Below the pieces are notes generated by a model, which saw only the letters and a list, made by a program, of their open reading frames with translations, was not told the origin of the DNA and did no database searches. 64,000 nucleotides of DNA from Blastococcus colisei (GTDB lineage: Bacteria; Actinomycetota; Actinomycetes; Mycobacteriales; Geodermatophilaceae). Location: contig NZ_VFQE01000001.1 of assembly GCF_006717095.1 (NCBI RefSeq), forward strand, positions 3,782,001 to 3,846,000, read 5' to 3'. Positions 48,241-56,984 of the stretch are shown one piece after another (position 1 is the first letter of the stretch; each line of letters begins with the position of its first letter). Both the position numbers and the translations under genes were made by a program.

Positions 48241-48876
48241 GCGACCCCGGCCGGCAGATCGACTTCCTGACCCCCGGGACGCCGGTCGACCTCGGCAAGG
48301 ACTGGACAATGCTGGTCATCGGCGGCGTCGTCGGCCACGACGCGGAGTGGAAACCCGCATGGGCCAGCTGCGTGCCCCCCTTTGAAGCGTCGCCTACGAC
48401 AGCGGCGACGGCCCCACCCACGTACTGGTCCGGCTGGGCGTGGCGATGGAGGGCCTCGGGCTCGTCATCACGGCTCCGCTCCTCGTCGGGCGACTGGAGC
48501 CGACCGAGGAGGGTGCCGGGGCCACCCGCCCCCGCTGGGCGAGTCCCGGCCATCTCCCGCCGCTGCTGATCGGACCCGACGGCGCCCCGCAGGTGCTCAC
48601 CGCCCGCCGGGCGGACCTCGTGCTCGGGGTCGATCCGCACGCCGACCGTACGGAGCAGATGGCGGTCATCGTCCACGGCAGCACGCAGTCGCTCTACACC
48701 GACGGCTGGTCGAGCGCCGGGACCAGGCCTTCGACGACGGGGGTGTAGCTCTCGGTCGTGCACTGGTCGGCCTGCGGGAGCGGTCGATGGAGCTCGTACG
48801 CGACGAGCTGCTCGGCCGATTGCTGCCCGAGCGCGCCGAGGACGGCGCCGTCCGCCTGCGCCCGCAGGACCGTTGA
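48237..48876 (+). pseudogene. SpoIIE/PP2C-type phosphatase domain broken by frameshifts
   Basis: Three pieces of a SpoIIE domain appear in order in different frames. The first (48237-48350) has QIDFLTPGTPVDLGKDW and MLVIGGVVGHD, the family's first acidic motif. The second (about 48389-48710) has AYDSGDGPTHVLVRLGVAME, SPGHLPPLLIGPDGAPQVLT and VIVHGSTQSLYTDGW, the G-H-x-P-P and YTDG motifs. The third has LVERRDQAFDDGVALGRALV to the end RPQDR. The first piece overlaps the heme oxygenase stop by four bases, so the gene was once coupled to it. A sensory N-terminus is absent. Confidence 0.65.
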
Positions 48877-49059
48877 CCAGCCGCGCAGAAGGTCCACTCG
48901 TTGCTCGACACCGACGGGCTGCTCGAGCAGTCATGGAGCACAGCCTGACTGCGGCAGAGCCCCCGGTCCGCTTCCCGGCGCGCAGGTCCTGTCCGCTCGG
49001 GCGCACGCGACCTCGACAGCGGCCTGGCAAGGTTGACCGAGCTGCTAGCCGAGGCCTTC

Positions 49060-50028
49060 CTACGGCCCCGAGGTGGCTGCCGTCCTCTCCGAGAGGACGG
49101 CTTCGAGCGCGGACTCCTCGACGTAGGCCGACTGTGCGCCCAGCCGGGTGACTGCCGCACTCGCGAAGGCAGCGGCGACGCGCGCGGCGTCGGAAAGGCT
49201 GTCGCCTCTGCTCAGCCGGGCAGCGAGCGCACCTACGAAACCGTCCCCGGCCCCGGTCGTGTCGACAGCCCGCACGCGGGGCGCCGGGATGTGCTCCACA
49301 CCCGCCGCGGACGCGACCAGGGCGCCTTCGGGCCCGAGTGTCACGACGGCCGACCGAGCGCCGAGTGCGGTCAGCGCCGCCGCGGTGGCCTTGATGCCTT
49401 CCAGATTTGCGCCGAGGTCGACGCCGGCATGCGCAACGATGACTCCGGCCTCGTCCTCGTTGACGACGAGCGGATCGCACAGCGCGAGCACCTCGGGGGC
49501 CACTGCCGCAGCCGGTGCAGCATTGAGGACGAATCGCGCTCCCACCTGCGCTGCGCGGCGAGCAGCTCGCGTGACGGTCTCCATCGGAATCTCGAGCTGG
49601 GCGACCACGACGTCGTCGCCGGTCCACCTGGCTGCGCTGCGGTCCACGGCGTCCGCGTCGAGGGAGGAGTTCGCGCCCGGTGTCACGATGATCGAGTTCT
49701 CGCCGTCAGGAGTGATGACGATGACCGCATGGCCGGTCGGGGCGTCGACGACCGCGACTCCCGCCAGATCGACCCCTGCCTCATGCATGGATGACTGCAG
49801 CAGCCGGGCGTGCCCGTCGCGACCGACGCAGCCGACGAACGTTGCCCGTCCGCCCATGCGGGCCGCCGCGACTGCCTGGTTCGCACCCTTGCCACCCGGT
49901 GTCGTCGTGGACGTACCGGCCAGCACCGTCTCACCCGGTGCCGGTCGATGATGGACCTGCAGCACCAGATCGGCGTTGGCTGAACCGACGACGACCACGC
50001 GCCCTGTCTCCGCCTCGGTCCTGCTCAT
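49060..50028 (-). CDS. Ribokinase-like PfkB sugar kinase
   Basis: A 322-residue PfkB kinase of the ribokinase subgroup. GSANADLVLQVHHRPAPGET and TTPGGKGANQAVAAARMGG form the sugar site, TPGANSSLDADAV lies in the middle, and the anion hole and base are VDTTGAGDGFVGALAARLS. ATG 50028 has GAGAGGAG upstream. It lies next to the M20 peptidase and the LacI-controlled operon, so it may phosphorylate ribose or another pentose liberated by that system. Confidence 0.88.
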   Translation of the reverse strand: MSRTEAETGRVVVVGSANADLVLQVHHRPAPGETVLAGTSTTTPGGKGANQAVAAARMGGRATFVGCVGRDGHARLLQSSMHEAGVDLAGVAVVDAPTGHAVIVITPDGENSIIVTPGANSSLDADAVDRSAARWTGDDVVVAQLEIPMETVTRAARRAAQVGARFVLNAAPAAAVAPEVLALCDPLVVNEDEAGVIVAHAGVDLGANLEGIKATAAALTALGARSAVVTLGPEGALVASAAGVEHIPAPRVRAVDTTGAGDGFVGALAARLSRGDSLSDAARVAAAFASAAVTRLGAQSAYVEESALEAVLSERTAATSGP

Positions 50029-50165
50029 CGGGCTCCTCTCACAGCGACCCTGCCACCTCCGTGGCCCCACCTACTGACGCCATCAGCCTCGCAGGGCCGC
50101 CAGGCATCCCGGCTGGTGGTAGGCGAGTGTGGACGCCGGCAGTGAGATCTGTGCAGGATCGGACC

Positions 50166-51260
50166 ATGGACCCTGCTGCCGCGGAGCTGGACGCGTCGGT
50201 TCTGGTGCGCGAGCTGGTCCGCCGCCCGACGGTGTCGGGGAACGCCACCGCCCAGCGCGACTGCATGGGGCTGGTCACCGAGGTGCTGCGTGAGCGGGCC
50301 CCGCATCTCGACGTCCGCGTCGGTCGCGACCCCGACCAGCCGTGGACCCTGCTCCGGACGCCGACCGACCCCGCTCGCGCGCAGCTGCTGTTCGCCTGCC
50401 ATGTCGACACCGTCCCGGTGCCCGACCCCGGCGTCTGGCAGCGCGACCCGTTCGGTGCCGACGTCGAGGACGGCCGGGTGTGGGGCCGCGGCAGCAGCGA
50501 CATGAAGTCGGGCTTGGTCGCGGCGGCTGCCGCGTTCGCCGCGACGGACCCGCAGACCCCGATCGCCCTCCTGCTGACCAGTGATGAGGAGGTCGGCTCG
50601 AAGGGCGCGATTGCCGCGGCAGCGGCCGTGGCCGAGCAGTCGGTCGGTGCGGTCGTCGTCCCCGAGGCCACCGGCAACCAGGTCGTGCTCGGCCACAAGG
50701 GCGCCCTGTGGCTCGCCGTCCGGACCGCCGGGCGGGCTGCCCACGGCAGCACCCCGGAGCGTGGTCACAACGCCGTCCTCGACCTTGTCGCCGTCCTCGC
50801 CCGGGCGCGGAGCGCCTTGCCGCTGGCCCGCGACCCCTTCCTGGGAGTTGAGACGTGGAACTGCGGGATCGTGGCCGGAGGCACGGTGCCCAACGTCGTG
50901 CCCCACCGGGCGGAGGCGGTCATCGACATGCGCACCGTCGCAGACGGCGCCGAGCTGCTGGCCTGGTGGCGCGCCCAACCCGAGGTCGCCGACGTGGAGG
51001 TGCGAGTCGACCTGCCCCCGGTGGGCACCACGGCCGACGATCCGTGGGTTGCCGCCCTGCCCGCGCCGGTGCTGCGGACGCCGGCCACGTACTTCACCGA
51101 CGCCTCGGTGCTCGGGCAGGTGGTCAATGGCGCGCCGATCGTCGTGTGGGGTCCGGGAACGCCCGCGGTCATGCACGCCGTCGACGAGTACGCGGAGCTG
51201 GCCGAGTTGGAGGAGGCGGCCACCCTGCTCACCGAGGTCGCCGCCCGCTGGTCCCGCTGA
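50166..51260 (+). CDS. M20-family metallopeptidase (DapE/ArgE-like)
   Basis: A 364-residue di-zinc amidohydrolase. Metal ligands and catalytic residues: LLFACHVDTVP (His, Asp), RGSSDMKSGLVAAA (Asp), LLTSDEEVGSKG (catalytic Glu and ligand Glu), and the final His in GTPAVMHAVDEYAEL. The lid domain has GHKGALWLAVRTAGRAAHGS. It resembles succinyl-diaminopimelate desuccinylase, but it stands alone next to sugar genes and may act on another N-acyl amino acid. Its 3' end overlaps the convergent LacI gene by 32 bases. Confidence 0.85.
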   Translation: MDPAAAELDASVLVRELVRRPTVSGNATAQRDCMGLVTEVLRERAPHLDVRVGRDPDQPWTLLRTPTDPARAQLLFACHVDTVPVPDPGVWQRDPFGADVEDGRVWGRGSSDMKSGLVAAAAAFAATDPQTPIALLLTSDEEVGSKGAIAAAAAVAEQSVGAVVVPEATGNQVVLGHKGALWLAVRTAGRAAHGSTPERGHNAVLDLVAVLARARSALPLARDPFLGVETWNCGIVAGGTVPNVVPHRAEAVIDMRTVADGAELLAWWRAQPEVADVEVRVDLPPVGTTADDPWVAALPAPVLRTPATYFTDASVLGQVVNGAPIVVWGPGTPAVMHAVDEYAELAELEEAATLLTEVAARWSR

Positions 51261-52293
51261 CCGGAGCGCCCGGGTGTGCCTGTCTCGGCGCCGGACCAGT
51301 GCTCGCGCGGACCACCAGGCTGGGACTCAGGGAGATGCGCGCCGGCTCGACGACAGAGGGTTCCAGGGCGCGTTGCAGCAGCCGGACCGCCTCCGTGGCG
51401 ATGAGTTCCTGGGGTTGGCGCACCGTCGTCAACGGCGGAGCCGACAGCGCGGAGAACGGGATGTCGTCGAAGCCGGTGACGAGGACATCGCCGGGGACCT
51501 CGACCCCCGCCTCGGAGCAGGCCTGCACGACCCCGAGGGCGATGAGGTCGTCGGCGCAGACGATCGCGTCAGGCAGTCGCCGCGACCGGAGCAGCCGCGC
51601 GGTCCCTTCCCTGCCCCAGTCGATCGAGTACTCCCCCAGGAGCACGTGCTCGTCGTCGACCGCGATGCCGAGCCGTTCGGTGTGCCGGCGGAAACCCGCT
51701 AGTCGCAGTTCGGTGGAGGAGTTGGTCAGGCGCGAGCTGACGAAGGCCGCCGACCGGGCACCACGCGCGGCCAGGTGGTCCATGACGAGGACCATGCCGG
51801 CCTCGTCGTCCACCCCGACCCAGTCGCTGGGCACCCCCGAGACGTAACGGTCCACCTGCACGAGCGGCAGCTCCGCGGCGGCCCACGCCACCGCCTCGGT
51901 GCTCTCCGTGCCGTGGACCGGACTGATGACGATCCCGTCGACCTGCCGGGCGACCAGGCTGCGCAGTCGCTGCGCCTCGAGTGCCGGGTCCGAGCGGGAC
52001 GAGCAGAGGAAGAGCTGGCGCCCGGCCTGCTGCAGCGCGTACTCGACGTTCTCGACCAGCGACGTGAAGAACGGGTTGGCGACGCTCGGCACGACCATGC
52101 CGACCGTGTCGGTGCGGCTACGGCGCAGGGCGCTGGCGATGCCGTTGCCCGAATAGCCCAGGTCCTGAACCGCCCGGTGCACCTGATCAGCCACCTCAGG
52201 GGAAACGGGGCGGGCCCCCGACAGCGCCCGCGAGACGGTGGCCGTCGAGACCCCGGCCCGGGCGGCTACGTCCCGGATGGTCACTCTCGGCAC
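51229..52293 (-). CDS. LacI-family regulator of the divergent operon
   Basis: A 354-residue LacI protein. The helix-turn-helix is TIRDVAARAGVSTATVSRAL with hinge helix NGIASALRRSRT, and the sugar-binding domain has VGMVVPSVANPFFTSLVENV, DGIVISPVHGTES and PDAIVCADDLIALGVVQACS. GTG 52293 starts the conserved PRVTIRDV. The divergent operon begins at 52405, and two LacI-type sites lie between. It probably represses that operon until a sugar-like inducer appears. Confidence 0.92.
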   Translation of the reverse strand: MPRVTIRDVAARAGVSTATVSRALSGARPVSPEVADQVHRAVQDLGYSGNGIASALRRSRTDTVGMVVPSVANPFFTSLVENVEYALQQAGRQLFLCSSRSDPALEAQRLRSLVARQVDGIVISPVHGTESTEAVAWAAAELPLVQVDRYVSGVPSDWVGVDDEAGMVLVMDHLAARGARSAAFVSSRLTNSSTELRLAGFRRHTERLGIAVDDEHVLLGEYSIDWGREGTARLLRSRRLPDAIVCADDLIALGVVQACSEAGVEVPGDVLVTGFDDIPFSALSAPPLTTVRQPQELIATEAVRLLQRALEPSVVEPARISLSPSLVVRASTGPAPRQAHPGAPVSGTSGRRPR

Positions 52294-52321
52294 GGCTCTC
52301 CTCCTCGCGTCGCAACCGGAA

Positions 52322-52335
52322 TGTAATCGATTGCT
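52322..52335. promoter_or_regulatory. LacI-type operator, left site (imperfect)
   Basis: TGTAATCGATTGCT matches the left 11 bases of the perfect palindrome 56 bases downstream and lies immediately upstream of the -35 element. Confidence 0.6.
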
Positions 52336-52336
52336 C

Positions 52337-52367
52337 TTGACATGGGCAGCGCGCCGCCCGCTACGGT
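52337..52367 (+). promoter_or_regulatory. Putative promoter of the catabolic operon
   Basis: TTGACA (52337-52342) and TACGGT (52362-52367) with 19-base spacing, lying between the two LacI-type sites. The -35 is ideal, the -10 fits TANNNT. Confidence 0.55.
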
Positions 52368-52377
52368 TCTCGGCACT

Positions 52378-52391
52378 TGTAATCGATTACA
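52378..52391. promoter_or_regulatory. LacI-type operator, right site (perfect palindrome)
   Basis: TGTAATCGATTACA is a perfect 14-base palindrome with a central CG, as in LacI-family operators. It lies just after the putative -10, where bound repressor would block initiation. Confidence 0.8.
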
Positions 52392-52404
52392 TGAGGTGCG
52401 CCAC

Positions 52405-53241
52405 GTGGCTGCGTTCGGTGTCTTCCCGCCCAAACCGTCGGCGGTCAGGGCCCTCTTCGGGGAGGGCGAAGCGCTGATCGGGGCGGTCCATCTCCCCCCG
52501 CTGCCGGGAAGCCCGGCCTACCGCGGCCAGCCGGTGGCGGACATCTGCCGCTTCGCCGTCGAAGAGGCACGGGCCTACGTCGGCAACGGCTTCGACTCCG
52601 TGATCGTGGAGAACCACGGCGACCTGCCGTTCCTGAAGCCCGGCCAGCACGGCTACGAGGTCGCCGCCACCATGGGCGTGGTCACCGCGGCGGTGGTCGC
52701 CGAGCTCGGCCCGCACGTCGGGGTCAGCGTGCTGTCGAACGCCGGCGAGTGCGCGGTAGCCGCCGCCTGGGCCTCCGGCGCTGGATGGATCCGGGTCAAC
52801 CAATGGGCCAATGCCTATGTCGCCAACGAGGGCATCATCGAGGGCCAGGCCGCCCGCACCACCCGGTACCGGCACGGCATCGGGGCCGACCCGGTCAGGG
52901 TCTTCGCCGACGTGCACGTCAAGCACGGGGCGCACGCGATCGTCGCTGACCGCACGCTGGCCGAACAGACCGAGGACGCCGAGTTCTTCGACGCCGACGT
53001 CCTCATCGCCACTGGTTCCCGCACCGGTCACCCGACGTCGGTCTCCGAGGTGGTCGGGATCCGCGACCACACACAGCTTCCGGTCGTCATCGGCAGCGGC
53101 ATCGACCCGAGCAACGTCCGCGTGCTGCTCGACGAGTGCGACGGCGCCATCGTCGCCTCCGCCGCCAAGGAGAACGGTCGGTGGTGGGGGCGGGTGTCCC
53201 CGGACAAGGTCCGTGCCGTCGCCCGTGCCGCCGGTCGATGA
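52405..53241 (+). CDS. BtpA/SgcQ-family TIM-barrel protein
   Basis: A 278-residue member of the BtpA family (PF03437): EALIGAVHLPPLPGSPAYRG at the start, GFDSVIVENHGDLPFLKPGQ, WIRVNQWANAYVANEGIIEG, FADVHVKHGAHA, and ATGSRTGHPTSVSEV with LPVVIGSGIDPSNV, typical of a phosphate-binding TIM barrel. BtpA was first named for photosystem I assembly in cyanobacteria, but bacterial relatives such as SgcQ lie in sugar operons and probably act on phosphorylated sugars. First gene of the operon; GTG 52405 with GAGG at 52393-52396. The stop overlaps the kinase start. Confidence 0.87.
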   Translation: MAAFGVFPPKPSAVRALFGEGEALIGAVHLPPLPGSPAYRGQPVADICRFAVEEARAYVGNGFDSVIVENHGDLPFLKPGQHGYEVAATMGVVTAAVVAELGPHVGVSVLSNAGECAVAAAWASGAGWIRVNQWANAYVANEGIIEGQAARTTRYRHGIGADPVRVFADVHVKHGAHAIVADRTLAEQTEDAEFFDADVLIATGSRTGHPTSVSEVVGIRDHTQLPVVIGSGIDPSNVRVLLDECDGAIVASAAKENGRWWGRVSPDKVRAVARAAGR

Positions 53242-54122
53242 TCGTCTTCTGCGGGTACGCCAACCTCGACGTCGTCGCGCGGGTGCCGACGCTGCCGCGC
53301 CCCGACGAGAGGGTGCACGCTGCCGGGATCACGCACTCGCCCGGCGGCATGGCGGCCAACGCCGCGGTCGCCGCGGCCCGCGCCGGAGCGCGGGTCGCCT
53401 TCGCCGGCGTCGTCGGGAACGACCCGTTGTCCGGCCGCTTCCTCGAGGAACTGCAGGCCGAGAAGGTCGACGTGAGCTGGACCGACCGCTCGGCGTTCCT
53501 CTCCACGGCGATCGTGCTCGTCGACGCCGAGGGCCGCCGAGCGGTCGTGAGCCAGGACGACGCCCTCGGTCCCGCGCACGTGCTCTCCTCCGCCGCGCGC
53601 CTCGCCGCTGCCGGGGGTGGCCTGTTCTACCTCGACGGCTACCGCGCGGCGCAGATCGGCGCGGCGTCCGGGCCGGGCGTCGTCGTCGCGGTCGACCTGG
53701 ACGGCTGCGACGACCGCGGCCTCGCCCTCGCAGGGTTGCGAGCCGCCGGGCACGTCATCGTCGGGCGGCGTCGGCTGGAGGAGCTCCTCGGCGTTCCACG
53801 CGCGGAGTGGGCGCGGCTGGCCCGCGAATCGGCCGCCTGCCTGCTGGTCACCGACGGCCCCCGCGGCTGGACGCTGCACGAGCCCGATGGCTCCGTGCTG
53901 ACCGGCGAGGCGCTCACCGTCCCGGTGGTCGACGACACCGGCGCCGGCGACTGCTTCGTCGGCACGTACCTGGCCGGCATCGACGCAGGTCTGTCCCCGG
54001 CGGAGGCGGCGAGCCGGGCCGGTGTGGCCGCCAGCCTGTCCTGCACGGTGCCCGGGGCGCGCGGCGCTCCCCGGCGGTCCGACGTCGACGCCGCTCTCCC
54101 CCCGCTGCCGGCCACGTCCTGA
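53238..54122 (+). CDS. PfkB-family carbohydrate kinase
   Basis: A 294-residue PfkB kinase: FCGYANLDVVARVPTLPRPD, GGMAANAAVAAARAGARVAF and the catalytic VVDDTGAGDCFVGTYLAGID. The substrate loop differs from ribokinase (HSPGGMAANAA against TTPGGKGANQA), so another sugar or nucleoside is likely. ATG overlaps the BtpA stop by four bases, linking the two enzymes tightly. It probably phosphorylates the imported compound before the BtpA-like protein acts on it. Confidence 0.88.
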   Translation: MIVFCGYANLDVVARVPTLPRPDERVHAAGITHSPGGMAANAAVAAARAGARVAFAGVVGNDPLSGRFLEELQAEKVDVSWTDRSAFLSTAIVLVDAEGRRAVVSQDDALGPAHVLSSAARLAAAGGGLFYLDGYRAAQIGAASGPGVVVAVDLDGCDDRGLALAGLRAAGHVIVGRRRLEELLGVPRAEWARLARESAACLLVTDGPRGWTLHEPDGSVLTGEALTVPVVDDTGAGDCFVGTYLAGIDAGLSPAEAASRAGVAASLSCTVPGARGAPRRSDVDAALPPLPATS

Positions 54123-54177
54123 GCAGCCCCGCGATCGCACCACGGCACTCCCACCGCACCCCACCTTGGAGGACGCA

Positions 54178-55191
54178 ATGAGACGCACTCTCGCCCTTGC
54201 CGCCGGCGCCAGCCTGTTGGTGCTGAGCGCCTGTGACAGCAGCTCCCCGGCCGAATCGGGTTCGGCATCGGACGACGGCAGCAGCAACGCCAGCTCGCTG
54301 CCCGAGCCCAGCATGCAGCCCGAGGGTTGCGAGACCACCGACGAGCTGGAGATCGGCCTGGTGACGATCAACCTCCAGGCGCTGTTCTTCAACCAGATCA
54401 ACGAGGCCGCCCAGGCGATGGCCGACGAGTACGGCGTCGACCTGCAGATCATCAGTGGCGAGAACGACTCGGTGACCCAGGCCAACGCGATCAACACCCT
54501 CGTCGCCGACGGCGTCGACGCGATCATCGTGGCCGCCATCGACACCGAGGGCATCAAGCCCGCCATCCGCGCGGCCGACGAAGCGGGTGTGCCGGTCGTC
54601 GCGGTCGATGCGATCGTCGAGGACCCGGCGGTCGACACCCAGGTCGGGACGGCGAACGCCGAGGGCGGCGCGCAGATCGGCGAGCTGTTGCTGGAGGAGT
54701 CCGGCGGCGAGGGCGAGGTCGGCATCGTCGGGGCGCTCAACAGCACGATCCAGCTCGAGCGCCAGCGCGGGTTCGAGGAGGCGGTCACCGAGGGTGGCAT
54801 GACCATCGGCACCGTGGTCGACGGCCGCAACATCCAGGAGAACGCGCAGACGGCGGCCGAGAACCTGCTCACCGGCAACCCCGATCTGCAGTACCTGTAC
54901 GCGACCGGGGAGCCGGCACTCATCGGGCTGGCCGCGGCCGTGCGGAGCCAGGCGGCGCAGGACCGCGTCACCGTCGTCGGGTGGGACCTCGCCGAGCCCG
55001 TGGTCGACGGCCTGGAGGAGGGCTGGATCGCCGGTGTCGTGCAGCAGAACACCTTCGAGTTCGGCTACCAGGCGATGGCGGCGGCGATCGACCTGGCCTG
55101 CGGCAATCCGGTGCAGGAGGAGTACCCGGTGGACACGCAGATCGTCACGCCGGAGAACTACGAGGACTACCTCTACTACCTGGAGGGCTGA
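54178..55191 (+). CDS. Sugar ABC transporter substrate-binding lipoprotein
   Basis: A 337-residue periplasmic-binding-protein type 1 of the ribose/RbsB group. A lipoprotein signal ends LVLSACDSSS with the lipid Cys. The two lobes carry EIGLVTINLQALFFNQINEA, DAIIVAAIDTEGIKPAIRAA, GEVGIVGALNSTIQLERQRG and DRVTVVGWDLAEPVVDGLEE. TTGGAGGACGCA precedes ATG 54178. It collects the substrate for the ABC transporter made by the next two genes. The ligand is probably a sugar or polyol. Confidence 0.92.
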   Translation: MRRTLALAAGASLLVLSACDSSSPAESGSASDDGSSNASSLPEPSMQPEGCETTDELEIGLVTINLQALFFNQINEAAQAMADEYGVDLQIISGENDSVTQANAINTLVADGVDAIIVAAIDTEGIKPAIRAADEAGVPVVAVDAIVEDPAVDTQVGTANAEGGAQIGELLLEESGGEGEVGIVGALNSTIQLERQRGFEEAVTEGGMTIGTVVDGRNIQENAQTAAENLLTGNPDLQYLYATGEPALIGLAAAVRSQAAQDRVTVVGWDLAEPVVDGLEEGWIAGVVQQNTFEFGYQAMAAAIDLACGNPVQEEYPVDTQIVTPENYEDYLYYLEG

Positions 55192-55194
55192 GGC

Positions 55195-55953
55195 ATGACT
55201 GACGAGACCGGGGACCTCCTCGTCGAGCTCAGGGGGATCACCAAGTCCTACGGACCGGTGCAGTCGCTCCGGGGCGTCGACCTGACCCTGCGGCGCGGGG
55301 AGGTCCTCGGCCTCGTCGGCGACAACGGCGCCGGGAAGTCCACGCTGATGAAGGTCCTGGCCGGCGCCGTGCAGCACGACGGCGGAGAGATCCGGGTACA
55401 CGGCCGCCCGGTGAGCTTCGCCAGCCCGGCGGACGCACAGGGCGAGAAGATCGGCATCGTCTACCAGGACCTCGCGCTGTGCGACACGCTCGACGTGGCC
55501 AGCAACCTGTTCCTGGGCCGGGAGCCGCACCGCGGGCCGTTCGTGGACAAGCGGAAGATGCACGAGCAGGCGGCCCAGATCCTCGCCGACCTGCACGTGA
55601 AGGTCTCCTCCACCCACCAGGAGATCGGCACCCTCTCCGGGGGGCAGCGGCAGACCGTCGCCATCGCCCGGGCGGTCTCCTTCGCCCCGGACGTCCTCAT
55701 CCTCGACGAGCCGACCGCCGCGCTGGCCGTCGCCGAGGTGGAGTCGGTGCTGCGGCTGATCACCGACGTCGCATCCCGCGGGGTCGGCGTCATCCTCATC
55801 ACCCACCGGTTGCAGGACCTGTTCCGCGTCTGCGACCGGATCACCGTCATGTATGAGGGCGAGAGCGTGGACGACGTCCCGATCGGCGAGCTCGACATCG
55901 AGAAGCTCGTCGCCCTCATCACCCGTAGCGAGCCGCAGCAGGGAGTGGCCTGA
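55195..55953 (+). CDS. Sugar ABC transporter ATP-binding protein
   Basis: A 252-residue single-domain ATPase: GDNGAGKSTLMKVLAGA (Walker A), GTLSGGQRQTVAIARAVSFA (signature), VLILDEPTAALAV (Walker B), ILITHRLQD. Unlike RbsA, which has two ATPase halves of about 250 residues each, this is one half and must dimerise, as in a subset of ribose/xylose-type systems. The gene starts three bases after the lipoprotein stop and its end touches the permease ATG. Confidence 0.93.
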   Translation: MTDETGDLLVELRGITKSYGPVQSLRGVDLTLRRGEVLGLVGDNGAGKSTLMKVLAGAVQHDGGEIRVHGRPVSFASPADAQGEKIGIVYQDLALCDTLDVASNLFLGREPHRGPFVDKRKMHEQAAQILADLHVKVSSTHQEIGTLSGGQRQTVAIARAVSFAPDVLILDEPTAALAVAEVESVLRLITDVASRGVGVILITHRLQDLFRVCDRITVMYEGESVDDVPIGELDIEKLVALITRSEPQQGVA

Positions 55954-56984
55954 TGACCGCGACCACCCTTCCCGGAGAGGCCGACACCGCCAGCCGCCGA
56001 TTGGCCCGACCGCAGTCGTGGTGGCAACGGGCGAACAAGGCCACGCTGATCATGGCCGTGGTGACGCTGGCCGTCTGCGCGTTCTTCGCGCTGTCGTCGG
56101 ACACCTTCCTGACCTTCGCCAACATCTCCAACCTGGCCACCCAGGTCGCCCCGGTGCTCATCGTCGCCGTGGCCATGACCTTCGTGATCACGGCCGGCCA
56201 GATCGACCTGTCGGTCGGCTCGATCATCGCCTTCGTCTCGGCGGTCTGCGCGCAGCTCCTGGTCGCCGGCTGGGACTCCTCGCTGGTCCTCATCGCCGGA
56301 CTGCTCATGGGCGCCGGCTGGGGGCTGGTCAACGGCTGGTTCACCGCCTACGCCGGCATCCCGGCGTTCATCGTCACGCTGGCCACCCTCTCGGTGATCC
56401 GCGGCATCGCGCTCCTCACCACGCAGGGCTTCTCCGTGCCGATCGATTCCAGCACCTTCTTCGCGCAGCTCGGCAGCGCCCGGTGGCTGGGCTTCTCCAG
56501 CAGTGCCTGGATCGCCGTGCTGATCGTCGCGCTGGGCCTGGTGACGCTGCATCGGCTCCGGTTCGGGCAGTACGTCGTCGGCATCGGAGCTGCCGAGGAG
56601 TCCGTCCGCCGGGCCGGGGTCAACGTCCGCCGGGTGAAGATGTGGACTCTCATGCTCAGTGGCCTGGCCGCTGGTATCGCGGGCATCCTGGTCGCGGCCC
56701 GGCTGGGCTCCGGCTCGGCGAACTCCGCACAAGGTTTCGAGCTGACCGTGATCGCCGCGGTGGTCCTGGGCGGAACCAGTCTGTTCGGCGGGCGCGGCAC
56801 GGTGGTCGGCACCCTGATCGGCGCCGTGCTGATCACGGTGATCGCCAACGGCCTGACGCTGATCGGCGTGAGTCCCTTCCTGACCCCGATCATCACCGGC
56901 ACGGTCCTGCTGCTCGTCATCTGGGTGAACCTGCGCAGCGTCGGCATCGCCCACGCGCTGCGGAGACTCGGCGTCCGCTCATGA
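55953..56984 (+). CDS. Sugar ABC transporter permease (RbsC-like)
   Basis: A 343-residue permease with about nine to ten segments of the ribose type: TLIMAVVTLAVCAFFALSSD, VAMTFVITAGQIDLSVGSII, AYAGIPAFIVTLATLSVIRG, and VVLGGTSLFGGRGTVVGTLI (the EAA-like loop). The end HALRRLGVRS is cytoplasmic. Coupled to the ATPase and to the hydrolase gene by four-base overlaps. Confidence 0.92.
   Translation: MTATTLPGEADTASRRLARPQSWWQRANKATLIMAVVTLAVCAFFALSSDTFLTFANISNLATQVAPVLIVAVAMTFVITAGQIDLSVGSIIAFVSAVCAQLLVAGWDSSLVLIAGLLMGAGWGLVNGWFTAYAGIPAFIVTLATLSVIRGIALLTTQGFSVPIDSSTFFAQLGSARWLGFSSSAWIAVLIVALGLVTLHRLRFGQYVVGIGAAEESVRRAGVNVRRVKMWTLMLSGLAAGIAGILVAARLGSGSANSAQGFELTVIAAVVLGGTSLFGGRGTVVGTLIGAVLITVIANGLTLIGVSPFLTPIITGTVLLLVIWVNLRSVGIAHALRRLGVRS

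Noticed and set aside
52405-53241. Photosynthesis-related BtpA
   Set aside because: No photosystem genes nearby; kinase, sugar ABC importer and LacI context favour the SgcQ-type sugar role.
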